This document shows positions 45,841-55,480 of a stretch of DNA of 64,000 nt, one piece after another (the stretch's first letter is position 1; every line of letters begins with the position of its first letter). Origin of the DNA: Mesorhizobium sp. B2-3-4 (lineage in GTDB: Bacteria > Pseudomonadota > Alphaproteobacteria > Rhizobiales > Rhizobiaceae); the NCBI RefSeq assembly GCF_006442315.1, contig NZ_VFVY01000021.1, positions 62,001-126,000 of the forward strand, given 5' to 3'. The notes below the pieces were generated by a model, which ran no database searches, had not been told where the DNA came from, and saw only the letters and a program-made list of their open reading frames with translations. A program made the position numbers and the translations under genes.

Positions 45841-47250
45841 TCAGAAGCGATAGAGCGGTTGCGAGAACGGTATCGGGCGACCCAGAAGGTTTGCGCAACG
45901 GCGGTCCAGTGCGAACGCCAGCCCGTGGCTTCGTAACAGCGCCGTCTTCCAGTCGCTGGCCGTTTCGAGCGCACGCAGGGCGTCCGCCGGCCGGCCGGCC
46001 GCGAGCATCAGGTCGGCGGCCACGATATGATCTTCGGAAGTTATCGCTCCACCAGCCTTCAGCCGACCAGCCAGTCCAACCCAAAGCTCCCAGGGAAATG
46101 TCGCCGCGAGCTGCGCGGGGCGGGATGGCGATTCCGCCGCGATGCCTTGCAGGAACGGTGTCAACGCCACCCGCGCCAAAGCCCTGTCGACGAACTCCTC
46201 GGCCGTTTCACCTTGCATTCCGGTGACTCCGAAGGTCACCAGAATGCCCTCGCGGCCAGAGTGCCCGAATATATAGTCGAGCCCGTCGACCATCGAGGCA
46301 ATCAAGGCATCGGGATCGCCGACCGGGTCCAGTTGCTTTGCCGAAATCCGCGCATTGAGTCCGGCGGCAACGACGGTACCGACGCGCAGGTCGCCACTCT
46401 GGTTTACCGCCGTCAGCAATATCTCGGCCACGGGAGCATGGTTCACCAATTGCCCGATCGGCTGCAAAGCCCTCGCCATATCGTTCTGACGATAGACCGC
46501 CTGCACCTCCGCGGGCTGTTTCGAAATGTCGAAGGAAGGACGCAGGGCCGACGCGTACAATGCCTTGCGTATCATCTGCCCGCGGCTGTCCTTGTTCGGG
46601 AGCGCGGCCGGAGGAAGGCGATCGAGATACGACATGTAGTCCGCGAGACTGTCCTTGATAGCCAGCAGAGGCAGCGCCAGTGTCACAACACCGGCGTCTT
46701 GCGCTCGCTTGGCAAGGCGCGATTTTGCGTCGGCCTCGAGATCCGTCAGCGTCTGTGCGATCGCCGTCGCGGCGCTCGACGCATCGGCGGGATCCAAGGT
46801 CTGCAGGCGCGCCAGTTCGCCCAGCAGCCAGGTGCCGCCGTCCTCGGCGACAAGTGCGCGCAAGGCGGATTCACCAAGCTGGCCCACAACCGATTTCTTG
46901 TTGGGCGCCGGCTGCATCCCGGCAATGATGGCCGCCCGCTCGGCAGGTGTTGCGTAGGCCAGCCTGAGTTCGGCGATGCGCAGCGGCGGATGGCTGCGTT
47001 TTTCCAGACCCGACAGCAGCGCCGAGCCTTCGGTGTCGTTCAGGTTCCCATAGTGGATTTTGAGATAGGCGGCGTCGTCACCGTAACGGTCGCGCCAGAA
47101 ATTCGGAAATGTCGCCGGTTCGGCAAGGAGAAAATCAGCGGCTGCCAGGATCGTTGGCGCGTAGCTGCAAGCGCCCGGCTGTGTCTGCGCGGATACCGCA
47201 GGCGGGATCGACACGAGCCCGAGAACCGCAAGAACCGCCAGCCAGCGCAT
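45841..47250 (-). CDS. Large exported protein of unknown function
   Basis: The 469-residue product has a signal peptide (MRWLAVLAVLGLVSIPPAVSAQ) and a mature helical part rich in Ala and Leu, for example ESALRALVAEDGGTWLLGEL, TAIAQTLTDLEADAKSRLAK and AGRPADALRALETASDW, which has a TPR-like rhythm. No domain is recognised. The ATG at 47250 starts the signal peptide; the in-frame extension upstream overlaps the divergent hydrolase region and is not used. Probably periplasmic. Confidence 0.78.
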   Translation of the reverse strand: MRWLAVLAVLGLVSIPPAVSAQTQPGACSYAPTILAAADFLLAEPATFPNFWRDRYGDDAAYLKIHYGNLNDTEGSALLSGLEKRSHPPLRIAELRLAYATPAERAAIIAGMQPAPNKKSVVGQLGESALRALVAEDGGTWLLGELARLQTLDPADASSAATAIAQTLTDLEADAKSRLAKRAQDAGVVTLALPLLAIKDSLADYMSYLDRLPPAALPNKDSRGQMIRKALYASALRPSFDISKQPAEVQAVYRQNDMARALQPIGQLVNHAPVAEILLTAVNQSGDLRVGTVVAAGLNARISAKQLDPVGDPDALIASMVDGLDYIFGHSGREGILVTFGVTGMQGETAEEFVDRALARVALTPFLQGIAAESPSRPAQLAATFPWELWVGLAGRLKAGGAITSEDHIVAADLMLAAGRPADALRALETASDWKTALLRSHGLAFALDRRCANLLGRPIPFSQPLYRF

Positions 47251-47440
47251 GGTGCTTCCTCTCGATATGCCTGGTGATCCTACAGTAGAATTCAGATCCG
47301 GCACCAGAGTAAGAAACATCGGCCGGTTGCCCTTGAAGATCTCACCCGACACATCTCCCTGGCGCTTGGCCTGCCCCAAGCTTGCGCCGACGGGCGTTCG
47401 GCCTATCTCTGGGGAACGCAACCCGCCGGAGCCCGCAAAA

Positions 47441-48448
47441 GTGGCCGCCAGACACAAAGCCGCCAACCGCTACTACAGCGGTCCGCCCAGTGACCATTTC
47501 GACGGCACCCTGTTCTTCAATCCCGATGGCCGGATGCCCGGCCGCTTCACCGATCTCCTGAAATGGCAGTTCAGCGGCCAGCGTTCGAAATGGCCGCCTG
47601 CCAGCCCGAGCCCGTTCGCGCCGGCAAAGCCGGCCGCGACGGTCGATGGTGCCGATCTGACCGTGACCATGGTCGGCCATTCCACGCTGCTGATCCAGAC
47701 CGCCGGGCTCAACATCCTCACCGATCCGGTGTGGTCCGAGCGCACCTCGCCGTTCTCCTTTGCCGGGCCCAGACGCGTCAACGCACCGGGCATCGCTTTC
47801 GGCGACCTGCCGCGAATAGACCTCGTCCTGGTCAGCCACAACCACTACGACCATCTCGATCTCGCCACGCTGAGAGAGTTGAAGGACAAGCACGATCCGC
47901 TTGTCATCACGCCGCTCGGCAACGACGCCATCATCGCCGCCGCGATACCGGGCATGCGGCTTTCGGCGCATGACTGGGGCGACAGGGTCCTGAGCAACGG
48001 CATCGCCATCCACGTCGAGCCCGCGCATCACTGGTCGGCGCGCGGGGCGCGCGACCGGCGCATGGCGCTTTGGGGCGGTTTCGTCATCGAGACACCGGGC
48101 GGGAAAATCTATTTCGCCGGCGACACCGGCTTCCACGACGGCATCAACTACCGGCTGATGGCGCAAAAGCATGGCGGCTTCCGTTTCGCCGTCCTGCCGA
48201 TCGGCGCCTACGAGCCGCGCTGGTTCATGGCGCCGCAGCACCAGAACCCCGAAGAAGCGGTCCAGGGTATGTTGTTGTGCGGCGCCAGCTTTGCCGCCGG
48301 CTGCCACTGGGGCACGTTCCAGCTTACCGACGAGCCGTTCGACGAGCCGGCGCGAAAACTTGCCGAGGCGCTCGACGATCGCGGCGTCGCGCGTGAGCGC
48401 TTTCGCGCCTTGCAGCCCGGTGAAGTCTGGGATGTGCCACGCATTTGA
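47441..48448 (+). CDS. MBL-fold hydrolase, NAPE-PLD-like
   Basis: Zinc hydrolase of the metallo-beta-lactamase fold related to N-acylphosphatidylethanolamine phospholipase D. With the GTG at 47441 the product has 335 residues: N-terminal YYSGPPSDHFDGTLFFNP typical of this group, VGHSTLLIQTAGLNILTDPV, metal motif SHNHYDHLD (His133, His135, Asp137, His138), and IYFAGDTGFHDG. GGAG lies 9 nt upstream of the GTG. An ATG at 47249 would add 64 residues but overlaps the divergent gene's start. Location is cytoplasmic, with possible membrane-lipid substrates by inference. Confidence 0.86.
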   Translation: MAARHKAANRYYSGPPSDHFDGTLFFNPDGRMPGRFTDLLKWQFSGQRSKWPPASPSPFAPAKPAATVDGADLTVTMVGHSTLLIQTAGLNILTDPVWSERTSPFSFAGPRRVNAPGIAFGDLPRIDLVLVSHNHYDHLDLATLRELKDKHDPLVITPLGNDAIIAAAIPGMRLSAHDWGDRVLSNGIAIHVEPAHHWSARGARDRRMALWGGFVIETPGGKIYFAGDTGFHDGINYRLMAQKHGGFRFAVLPIGAYEPRWFMAPQHQNPEEAVQGMLLCGASFAAGCHWGTFQLTDEPFDEPARKLAEALDDRGVARERFRALQPGEVWDVPRI

Positions 48449-48528
48449 TGGCCTCGACGGCCAGAAGACCGTTTACGCTGCCGAGGTTTTCGCTGATGGT
48501 CGTCCGCGCAGAAGGATAGGGGAATCAG

Positions 48529-49095
48529 ATGAAGTCGATCATGGCGGGTGTTTTGGCGCTGGCCGTCTCGGTACCGGCGGCTTTCGCGGGCGAGATCGGC
48601 GACCGCGCGGCCGAGGCCGAGAAACTTCTGCAGTCGGGTGACGGCCCCGCTGCGCTGGCGAAGTTCCAAAGCGCCGAGGAAGCGTTCTGGAAGGCGATGC
48701 CGCTTGCCGTGATGAACGTCAATCAGGTCGATAGCGCTTCCGGTTTCGGCATCTACAGCGAGCGTGCCAATCACGTTTACAAACCCGGCGAACAGGTCGT
48801 TCTCTACATGGAGCGGGTCGGCTACGGTTACGGCTCCGACGGGCTCGGCAACAGCTCGATAGCGCTCTCCGTCGACCTGACCGTCCTTTCCGAGGCCGGC
48901 GAAAAGCTTGGCACTTTCGAAAAGATCGGCCGCGTGCAGGTTGCCTCGCGGTCGCACAACCGCGAACTGTTCTTCAAGCTGGACCTTTCCCTGACCGGCC
49001 TGCCGCCCGGCAAATACCGGTGCGACTTCGTCATGCATGACGAGAATTCGAGCAAGACGGCGCCCTTCAGCACGGATGTCGAGATCGCCGGTTAG
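48529..49095 (+). CDS. Exported protein of unknown function
   Basis: The 188-residue product has a signal peptide ending at PAAFAGE, a helical segment (residues 22-55), then a beta-sandwich-like part: GIYSERANHVYKPGEQVVLYME, SSIALSVDLTVLSEAGEKLG, and LFFKLDLSLTGLPPGKYRCDFVMHD. The latter resembles Ig-like or FN3-like beta domains common in periplasmic proteins. No family is recognised. The ribosome site is AGGGGAAT. It precedes the acetyltransferase gene by 14 bp. Confidence 0.8.
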   Translation: MKSIMAGVLALAVSVPAAFAGEIGDRAAEAEKLLQSGDGPAALAKFQSAEEAFWKAMPLAVMNVNQVDSASGFGIYSERANHVYKPGEQVVLYMERVGYGYGSDGLGNSSIALSVDLTVLSEAGEKLGTFEKIGRVQVASRSHNRELFFKLDLSLTGLPPGKYRCDFVMHDENSSKTAPFSTDVEIAG

Positions 49096-49109
49096 GGCGG
49101 TTCGCGGGC

Positions 49110-49667
49110 ATGTCCGAGGGAGACGGCACCAGGATAATTCACCGCAGGACGCCGGAATCGGCCGCGATGCTGGCAAACGTCAAACGGGCGATGGCGATCA
49201 CCGCCCGGCTCAATCGCTTGACGTTCGACGATGCGGATGAAGTCCGGGCCCTGTTCAGCCAGCTCGTCGGCCGGGAGGTGGACGCCAGCTTTCTGCTGAT
49301 CCCGCCATTCTATACGGCCGGCGGCGACGAAATACGCGTCGGGCGCAACGTCTTCATCAATCAGAACTGCACTTTCTATGACCTCGGCGGCCTCGACATC
49401 GCCGACGACGTGATGATCGGCCCCAATGTCAGCATCATCACGACGGGCCATGCGCTCGACCCGTCGCAGCGCCGCACCACCATCGGAAAGCCCATCGTGA
49501 TCGAGAGAAACGTCTGGATCGCGGCAGGCGCGACCATCATCGGCGGGGTGACGGTGGGCGAAAACGCGGTTGTGGCCGCGGGCGCGGTGGTCACCAGGAA
49601 CGTTCCTCCAAATACCCTTGTCGGCGGAAATCCGGCCCGCGTCATCAGGCCGATCGGCGCCGGCTGA
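49110..49667 (+). CDS. NodL/LacA-type O-acetyltransferase
   Basis: Left-handed beta-helix acetyltransferase of the maltose/nodulation factor group. The 185-residue product has the N-terminal mac domain (ARLNRLTFDDADEVRALFSQL), a hexapeptide series (IRVGRNVFINQNCTFYD, LDIADDVMIGPNVSI), the catalytic His in TTGHALDPSQRR, and the helix-closing VVAAGAVVTRNVPPNTLVGG. Though it resembles NodL, nothing here indicates a symbiosis locus, and the likely substrate is a sugar of the cell surface or small metabolite. Confidence 0.92.
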   Translation: MSEGDGTRIIHRRTPESAAMLANVKRAMAITARLNRLTFDDADEVRALFSQLVGREVDASFLLIPPFYTAGGDEIRVGRNVFINQNCTFYDLGGLDIADDVMIGPNVSIITTGHALDPSQRRTTIGKPIVIERNVWIAAGATIIGGVTVGENAVVAAGAVVTRNVPPNTLVGGNPARVIRPIGAG

Positions 49668-49764
49668 AACGACGCCCGCAAGGCGCCCGCGACCCTCGGG
49701 AACCCAAGCACGACAGCCGCGTTTTTCAACCGGTTCGAAATTCACCGGCTTGCGAGGCATCGCC

Positions 49765-49926
49765 ATGATCAAATGGATCATCATTCTTCTCATCGTCGCC
49801 GCCGCGGCGAGCCTGCTCGGCATGCCGGCGCTGGCCGGAGCCGCGGCCACCGGCGCACGCGTCCTCATCGGCATCGTTCTGGTCATCTTCCTGCTGGTGG
49901 TGCTCGGCATCTTCGCCGTGACGTAA
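49765..49926 (+). CDS. DUF1328 small membrane protein
   Basis: The 53-residue product begins MIKWIIILLIVAAAASLLGM and continues with GAARVLIGIVLVIFLLVVL-like helices, two membrane spans linked by a Gly/Ala turn. This is the DUF1328/YtjA family, found widely in proteobacteria with no fixed role. It lies upstream of dapF on the same strand with a 72-bp gap. Confidence 0.87.
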   Translation: MIKWIIILLIVAAAASLLGMPALAGAAATGARVLIGIVLVIFLLVVLGIFAVT

Positions 49927-49998
49927 AACCGCTGCACACTGGTAATTGCCGCCCGTTTCCGCCATATAGCGCCGAACGGACACGGAATTTTCGGAGCA

Positions 49999-50883
49999 AT
50001 GGCAGCGACTGCCCCCTTCGCCAAGATGAACGGCATCGGCAACGAGATCATCGTTGCCGACATGCGTGGCCGTGCGGATCGGGTGACGGCCGCGGCCGCC
50101 ATCGCGCTCAACGCCGGCGCGGCGACCAAGTTCGACCAGATCATGGCCATCCATGACGCGCGAACCGAGGGCACCGCCTATTACGTCGACATCCTCAATT
50201 CCGACGGCTCGGGCGCGCAGGCCTGCGGCAATGGCATGCGCTGCGTCGTCCAGGCGCTGGCTGCGGAGACCGGGCAGAAGACTTTCACCTTCGAGACCCG
50301 CGCCGGCATCCTCAACGCCGTGGAACATGCCGATGGCACGATCTCGGTCGACATGGGCACGCCGCGCTTCGACTGGCAGGAGATTCCGCTGGCCGAGGAA
50401 TTCCGCGACACCCGCATGATCGAACTGCAGATCGGCCCGATCGATGCGCCGGTGCTGCATTCGCCCTCGGCCGTCTCGATGGGCAACCCGCACGCCATTT
50501 TCTGGGTCGACAACGACGTCTGGAGCTATGAGCTCGACCGTTTCGGGCCGCTGCTGGAGAACCATCCGATCTTTCCCGAGCGCGCCAACATCACCATCGC
50601 GCAGGTAACCTCGCCCGACTCGATGATTATCCGCACGTGGGAACGTGGCGCGGGCCTCACCAAGGCTTGCGGCACCGCCTCCTGCGCGGCTGTCGTTGCG
50701 GCGGCGCGCACCAGGCGCACGGGCCGCAGCGTCAACCTCTTGACCCCGGGCGGCGGCACGCTGCATGTCGAGTGGCTGGATAACGACCACGTCATCCTGA
50801 CCGGCGCGGCCGAATGGGAGTTTTCCGGCAGCTTCGATCCCGCGACGGGAGACTGGGCCCGCGACACCGAAAGCGCGGCCTGA
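49999..50883 (+). CDS. dapF: Diaminopimelate epimerase
   Basis: Converts LL- to meso-diaminopimelate for lysine and peptidoglycan synthesis. The 294-residue product has the two catalytic Cys motifs, [13 protein letters not shown] and [14 protein letters not shown], and the N-terminal [20 protein letters not shown] precedes the ATG. The stop overlaps the mtaB start by one base (TGATG), so this operon dapF-mtaB-ftsY is translated in sequence. Confidence 0.97.
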   Translation: MAATAPFAKMNGIGNEIIVADMRGRADRVTAAAAIALNAGAATKFDQIMAIHDARTEGTAYYVDILNSDGSGAQACGNGMRCVVQALAAETGQKTFTFETRAGILNAVEHADGTISVDMGTPRFDWQEIPLAEEFRDTRMIELQIGPIDAPVLHSPSAVSMGNPHAIFWVDNDVWSYELDRFGPLLENHPIFPERANITIAQVTSPDSMIIRTWERGAGLTKACGTASCAAVVAAARTRRTGRSVNLLTPGGGTLHVEWLDNDHVILTGAAEWEFSGSFDPATGDWARDTESAA

Positions 50884-52208
50884 TGTCGGCTCTTGCCAAG
50901 GACGTGGGCGAGGCGAAGCAAGCCAGCCGCATCGACGTGGTGACCTTCGGCTGCCGCCTCAACACCTATGAATCAGAGGTAATGCGGCGCGAGGCCGAGA
51001 GCGCCGGTCTCGGCGCGCTAACCGGCGGCGCCGTCATCTTCAACACCTGTGCGGTCACCGGCGAGGCGGTGCGCCAGGCCAGGCAGGCTATCCGCAAGGC
51101 GCGCCGCGACAACCCGGCCGCGCGCATCATCGTCACCGGCTGCGCCGCGCAGACCGAGCCCGAGAAATTCGCCGCCATGGACGAGGTCGACCTCGTGCTC
51201 GGCAACGAGGAAAAGCTCAAGGCCAATTCCTACCGCGCGCTGCCGGATTTTGGCGTCAACGACACCGAGAAGGCGCGCGTCAACGACATCTTCTCGGTGC
51301 GCGAGACGGCCGGCCACATGGTCGACGCCATCGAGGGCCGGGCGCGTGCCTTCGTGCAGGTGCAGAACGGCTGCGACCACCGCTGCACCTTCTGCATCAT
51401 CCCCTACGGCCGCGGCAATTCGCGCTCGGTGCCGATGGGCGCCGTGGTCGAGCAGGTCAAGCGGCTGGCCGGCAATGGCTATGCCGAGATCGTGCTGACA
51501 GGCGTCGACATGACCAGTTTCGGCGCCGACCTGCCGGGCACGCCGAAGCTTGGCAAACTCGTGAAAACCATCCTGAGACAGGTGCCCGACGTGAGGCGGC
51601 TGCGCCTCTCCTCCATCGATTCGATCGAGGCCGACGACGATCTGCTCGACGCCATCGCCACCGAACCGCGGTTGATGCCGCATCTGCATCTGTCGCTGCA
51701 GTCTGGCGACGACATGATCCTGAAGCGCATGAAGCGCCGGCACAGCCGAGACCAGTCGATCCGCTTTTGCGAGGATGTGCGCAAGCTGCGTCCTGAAATC
51801 GTCTTCGGCGCCGATATCATCGCCGGCTTCCCGACCGAGACCGACGCCATGTTCGAGAACTCGGAAAAGATCGTCGCCGAGTGTGGCCTGACCCATCTCC
51901 ACGTCTTCCCGTTTTCACCGCGCGAAGGCACGCCCGCCGCCCGCATGCCGCAGGTGCGCCGCGAGCTGGTCAAACAGCGCGCCGCCCGGTTGCGTGCCGC
52001 CGGCGAAGCCGCCTATGTCAGGCATCTGTCGTCGCTCGCCGGCAGCCGCCAATCGATCCTGATCGAGCGCGACGGCCTTGGACGGACCGAAGGGTTCACC
52101 CTTGCCGCACTCGGCGCCGGCGCGCCGGGAGAGATCGTCGAGGCCGAAATATCGGGCCATGACGGCGCCAGGCTGATCGCCGCCCCCCTTGCCGCCCGCG
52201 CCGCCTGA
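50883..52208 (+). CDS. mtaB: tRNA methylthiotransferase MtaB
   Basis: Radical-SAM enzyme that adds a methylthio group to t6A37 of tRNA. The 441-residue product has an N-terminal cluster domain with Cys in TFGCRLNTYES, FNTCAVTGEA and VTGCAAQTEP, the radical-SAM motif NGCDHRCTFCIIPYGRG, and a C-terminal TRAM-like part (RQSILIERDGLGRTEGFTLA). The GCRLN form distinguishes MtaB from MiaB. Start coupled to dapF; 13 bp before ftsY. Confidence 0.95.
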   Translation: MSALAKDVGEAKQASRIDVVTFGCRLNTYESEVMRREAESAGLGALTGGAVIFNTCAVTGEAVRQARQAIRKARRDNPAARIIVTGCAAQTEPEKFAAMDEVDLVLGNEEKLKANSYRALPDFGVNDTEKARVNDIFSVRETAGHMVDAIEGRARAFVQVQNGCDHRCTFCIIPYGRGNSRSVPMGAVVEQVKRLAGNGYAEIVLTGVDMTSFGADLPGTPKLGKLVKTILRQVPDVRRLRLSSIDSIEADDDLLDAIATEPRLMPHLHLSLQSGDDMILKRMKRRHSRDQSIRFCEDVRKLRPEIVFGADIIAGFPTETDAMFENSEKIVAECGLTHLHVFPFSPREGTPAARMPQVRRELVKQRAARLRAAGEAAYVRHLSSLAGSRQSILIERDGLGRTEGFTLAALGAGAPGEIVEAEISGHDGARLIAAPLAARAA

Positions 52209-52221
52209 GAACGCAAAAAGC

Positions 52222-54069
52222 ATGGCTGGTTTTTTCAAGAAGATATTTTCATTCGGCAAGAAAGAGGTCGTCGAGGAGCGCGTCGACGAGACGGCCCCGC
52301 TGCCGCCGATCAAATGGGACCAGCTCGATGCACTGAAGCCGGCCGCCGAGCAGGTCGTGCCCGAGTTTCTGAAGCGCGACGAACCGCTGCCCGAACCCGA
52401 CCTTGGGCCGGCGCCGGTAGTCGAGGCTGAAGCAGCGCCGGCCCTTTACCCTCCCCTCGACGGGCAGGGTGGTCGCCAAGCGACCGAGGGGGGTGACAGC
52501 GCCGACGCCGCCGACGCTAGCGCCAATCACCCCGGAGCTTCGCTCGGGACCTCCCCCATCGAAGGGGAGGTAAGGGACACGCCGCAGCCTGTTCCCGAGG
52601 AACCCAAGCCCGAGCCCGCTCCGACCATTCCGCCGGCGCCGGAGCCGATTGTTCCTGCCGAGCCGGAACCGCTGCCGGAGCCCGCCCCTGTCGAGGAGCC
52701 GGCTCCCGAGCCTGCGCCCGCTCCACCGCCGGCGCCCGAGGAAGTCCCGGCACCGCCGACCGTCCCCGAGCCCGTGCCGGAATCGAAGCCGCACGACGTC
52801 CCACCGCCGCCGGCCGAACCCGAAATCGTTCCGTCGCGTCCGCAAGAACAGCCGGAACCCGCACCGGTCGAGGTGCCAACGCCACCGGTCGAGGTTCCAG
52901 TGGAGACGCCGGCGCCGATGGAGGTGCCACCTGTTGCACCGGTGGAAGCACCGCCCACGCAGGCCCCGGTACAGCCAAGTTCCAAAGTTGGCGCCGCCCC
53001 TCATCCGCCTGCCGGCACCTTCTCCCCGTATAGTGACGGGAAGAAGGAAGAAGCACCACAGCCCAGGCCCGCGCCATCAGCCGGCAAGGTCACGGTCGCC
53101 AAAAAGGTCGAGCAGAAGGCCGACGAGCAAAAGGCCCCGGAGCCTGCGCCGCGGCGCTCCTGGTTCCAGCGCATGCGCGACGGGCTCGCCCGGTCCTCGC
53201 GCGAGCTGACCGGCAACATTGCCGGCGTCTTCACCAAGCGCAAGCTGGACGAGGAGACGCTGCAGGACCTCGAGGACGTGCTGATCCGCGCCGATCTCGG
53301 CGTCGAAACGGCGCTGCGCGTCACCGATTCCCTGGCCTCCAGCCGCTACGGCAAGGATGTGTCCGATTCGGAGGTCCGCGCCGTCATGGCCGCCGAGGTG
53401 GAGAAGGTGCTGGCCCCGGTCGCAAAACCGCTCGAGCTCGACCTCTCGCACAAGCCGCATGTCATCCTGGTGGTCGGCGTCAACGGCACCGGCAAGACCA
53501 CGACCATCGGCAAGCTCGCCGCCAAGCTGACCGATGGCGGCCTGTCGGTGATGCTGGCCGCCGGCGACACCTTCCGCGCCGCCGCGATCGAGCAGCTCAA
53601 GATCTGGGGCGAACGCACGAAATCGCCTGTCGTCGCCTCCAAGCTCGGCGCCGATGCCGCCGGCCTTGCCTATGATGCCTTCGAGAAGGCGAAGGAGGCA
53701 GGCTCCGACGTGCTGATCATCGACACCGCCGGCCGCCTGCAGAACAAGACCGAACTGATGGCGGAGCTGGAAAAGATCGTGCGCGTGCTGGGCAAGCTCG
53801 ACCCGGAAGCGCCGCACACCGTGCTGCAGACGGTCGATGCCACCACCGGCCAGAATGCGCTCAACCAGGTCGAGATCTTCCGCAACATCGCCGGCGTCAA
53901 CGGTCTTGTCATGACCAAGCTGGACGGCACGGCGCGCGGCGGTATTCTGGTGGCGATCGCGGCAAAGCACAGATTGCCGGTCTATTTCATCGGCGTCGGC
54001 GAACAGGTCGACGACCTCGAACCTTTCTCGGCCAGCGAATTCGCCAGGGCGATCGCTGGAGTGGCATAA
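52222..54069 (+). CDS. ftsY: Signal recognition particle receptor FtsY with repeat-derived insertions
   Basis: GTPase that docks SRP-ribosome complexes at the membrane. The 615-residue product has a basic membrane-targeting start ([14 protein letters not shown]), a very long Pro/Glu-rich A domain (about 50-300), and an NG domain from about residue 310 with G1 [14 protein letters not shown] (near 418), DTAGRLQNK (near 500) and [10 protein letters not shown] (near 564). At residues 75-119 and about 258-277 the A domain is encoded by palindromic repeat DNA that elsewhere is intergenic, in frame. The protein is longer than typical rhizobial FtsY, by recall about 450-530 residues. Confidence 0.95.
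   Translation: MAGFFKKIFSFGKKEVVEERVDETAPLPPIKWDQLDALKPAAEQVVPEFLKRDEPLPEPDLGPAPVVEAEAAPALYPPLDGQGGRQATEGGDSADAADASANHPGASLGTSPIEGEVRDTPQPVPEEPKPEPAPTIPPAPEPIVPAEPEPLPEPAPVEEPAPEPAPAPPPAPEEVPAPPTVPEPVPESKPHDVPPPPAEPEIVPSRPQEQPEPAPVEVPTPPVEVPVETPAPMEVPPVAPVEAPPTQAPVQPSSKVGAAPHPPAGTFSPYSDGKKEEAPQPRPAPSAGKVTVAKKVEQKADEQKAPEPAPRRSWFQRMRDGLARSSRELTGNIAGVFTKRKLDEETLQDLEDVLIRADLGVETALRVTDSLASSRYGKDVSDSEVRAVMAAEVEKVLAPVAKPLELDLSHKPHVILVVGVNGTGKTTTIGKLAAKLTDGGLSVMLAAGDTFRAAAIEQLKIWGERTKSPVVASKLGADAAGLAYDAFEKAKEAGSDVLIIDTAGRLQNKTELMAELEKIVRVLGKLDPEAPHTVLQTVDATTGQNALNQVEIFRNIAGVNGLVMTKLDGTARGGILVAIAAKHRLPVYFIGVGEQVDDLEPFSASEFARAIAGVA
52443..52577 (+). repeat. Palindromic repeat inside ftsY, first insertion
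   Basis: Outer arms CTTTACCCTCCCCTCGACGGG and its near-complement CCCATCGAAGGGGAGGTAAGG, with inner halves GGTCGCCAAGCGACC and CCCGGAGCTTCGCTCGGGA, make a 135-bp palindrome. It is read in frame as [17 protein letters not shown] through SPIEGEVRD. Such sequences are normally intergenic in rhizobia. Confidence 0.85.
52993..53050 (+). repeat. Second repeat-derived insertion in ftsY
   Basis: The stretch CGCCCCTCATCCGCCTGCCG followed by GCACCTTCTCCCCG and a degenerate half-palindrome matches the intergenic element at 58020-58130 in reverse orientation. It is translated as [19 protein letters not shown]. This is a different repeat family from the first insertion. Confidence 0.78.
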
Positions 54070-54123
54070 CGGCATGACGCCGGAAAGGCCCGGGCCTTGC
54101 CGGTCATGCGTAAGAAGGAAACC

Positions 54124-54798
54124 ATGAACCCACCCATTCTCGAACGCGATCCGTCAGACCCGCAGAAAGAGAAGAAGGAAGGCGTCAATCCCGTGCTCAA
54201 GCTGGTGCTGGAGCTCGGACCGTTGCTGGTCTTCTTCTTCGCCAACGCACGCGGCGAATGGCTGACACAGAAATTTCCCGTCCTGGCTGAATTCGGCGGC
54301 CCGATCTTCGTCGCCACCGGCCTGTTCATGGCCGCCACCGCGATCGCGCTGATCGCCTCATGGCTGCTGACCCGCACCCTGCCGATCATGCCGATGGTGT
54401 CGGGCGTCGTCGTCTTCATCTTCGGCGCGCTGACGCTCTATCTGCAGGATGACATCTTCATCAAGATGAAGCCGACCATCGTCAACACACTGTTCGGCGG
54501 CGTGCTGCTCGGCGGCCTGTTCTTCGGCCGCTCGCTGCTCGGCTATGTCTTCGAGTCCGCCTTCAAGCTCGATGCCGAGGGCTGGCGCAAGCTCACCTTC
54601 CGCTGGGGCCTGTTCTTCCTGTTCCTGGCCATCGTCAACGAGATTGTCTGGCGCAATTTTTCCACCGATGCCTGGGTTACCTTCAAGGTCTGGGGCATCA
54701 TGCCGATCACGCTTCTGTTCACCTTCAGCCAGATGCCGCTGATCCTGCGCCATTCGCTGGACGAGAAGGCCGGCGGAGAAGAGAAGGCCGGCAAATAG
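54124..54798 (+). CDS. yciB: Inner membrane-spanning protein YciB (septation protein A / IspZ)
   Basis: The 224-residue product has five or six membrane helices: [57 protein letters not shown] and [19 protein letters not shown]. The family is needed for normal septation in some bacteria and interacts with cell envelope enzymes. The N-terminal 20 residues are charged. AAGGAA precedes the ATG at 54124. It follows ftsY by 54 bp. Confidence 0.94.
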   Translation: MNPPILERDPSDPQKEKKEGVNPVLKLVLELGPLLVFFFANARGEWLTQKFPVLAEFGGPIFVATGLFMAATAIALIASWLLTRTLPIMPMVSGVVVFIFGALTLYLQDDIFIKMKPTIVNTLFGGVLLGGLFFGRSLLGYVFESAFKLDAEGWRKLTFRWGLFFLFLAIVNEIVWRNFSTDAWVTFKVWGIMPITLLFTFSQMPLILRHSLDEKAGGEEKAGK

Positions 54799-54820
54799 GC
54801 CTGCGAATAGGGGGAGAGCC

Positions 54821-55441
54821 ATGGACTTCATCACCACGCACGCGGCGCTGCGGACGATCTACAAGACGCCGCGTCCGACCGATGGCTCGATCCGCAAGGA
54901 ATTGAAGGCGCTCGACGGCCATTGCCGCTCCTTCATCGGCAAGAGCCCCTTCGTGCTGATCGGCTCCTCCGACGGCGACGGCAATGCCGACGTTACTCCG
55001 AAGGGCGACAAGCCCGGCTTCGCCGCCATTATCGACGAGAAGACCATCGCCATTCCCGACCGGCCCGGCAACAACCGGCTGGACACGCTGGAGAACATCA
55101 TCCGCAATCCCTCGGTCGGGCTGCTTTTCCTCATCCCCGGCATGAACGAGACGCTGCGCGTCAATGGCGATGCCCGCATCACCGTCGACCCGACCTTGCG
55201 CGAGCGGCTCGCCGTCGACGGCAAGGAGCCGCTCAGCGTCATCGTGGTCGCCGTCAAGGCCGCCTACATGCATTGCGCCAAGGCCTTCATGCGCTCTGAT
55301 TTGTGGAAACCCGACAGCTGGTATGATCGCGCCACACTGCCGACGCTCGGCCAGATCCTGCGCGACCAGTTGGCGCTGGCCGATTCCGCCGAGGCGACCG
55401 ACCGCTGGCTGGACGACGAATACAAACAGACGATGTGGTAG
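54821..55441 (+). CDS. Pyridoxamine 5'-phosphate oxidase-like FMN protein
   Basis: The 206-residue product has FMN-barrel features: FVLIGSSDGDGNADVTPKGD, GNNRLDTLENIIRNPSVGLLF and LRVNGDARITVD. This arrangement is that of the MSMEG_1061 group of split-barrel proteins, often acting on F420 or FMN substrates. The C terminus has AYMHCAKAFMRSDLW with a Cys near the barrel. GGGGAG precedes the ATG. Substrate unknown. Confidence 0.88.
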   Translation: MDFITTHAALRTIYKTPRPTDGSIRKELKALDGHCRSFIGKSPFVLIGSSDGDGNADVTPKGDKPGFAAIIDEKTIAIPDRPGNNRLDTLENIIRNPSVGLLFLIPGMNETLRVNGDARITVDPTLRERLAVDGKEPLSVIVVAVKAAYMHCAKAFMRSDLWKPDSWYDRATLPTLGQILRDQLALADSAEATDRWLDDEYKQTMW

Positions 55442-55480
55442 CCTTCCCGGACGACTCACTCTTTCGCCCGGTTCTCTCCC

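Noticed and set aside
49110-49667. NodL-like acetyltransferase as part of a nodulation locus
   Set aside because: No other nod genes or nod box are nearby; the family is common outside symbiosis.
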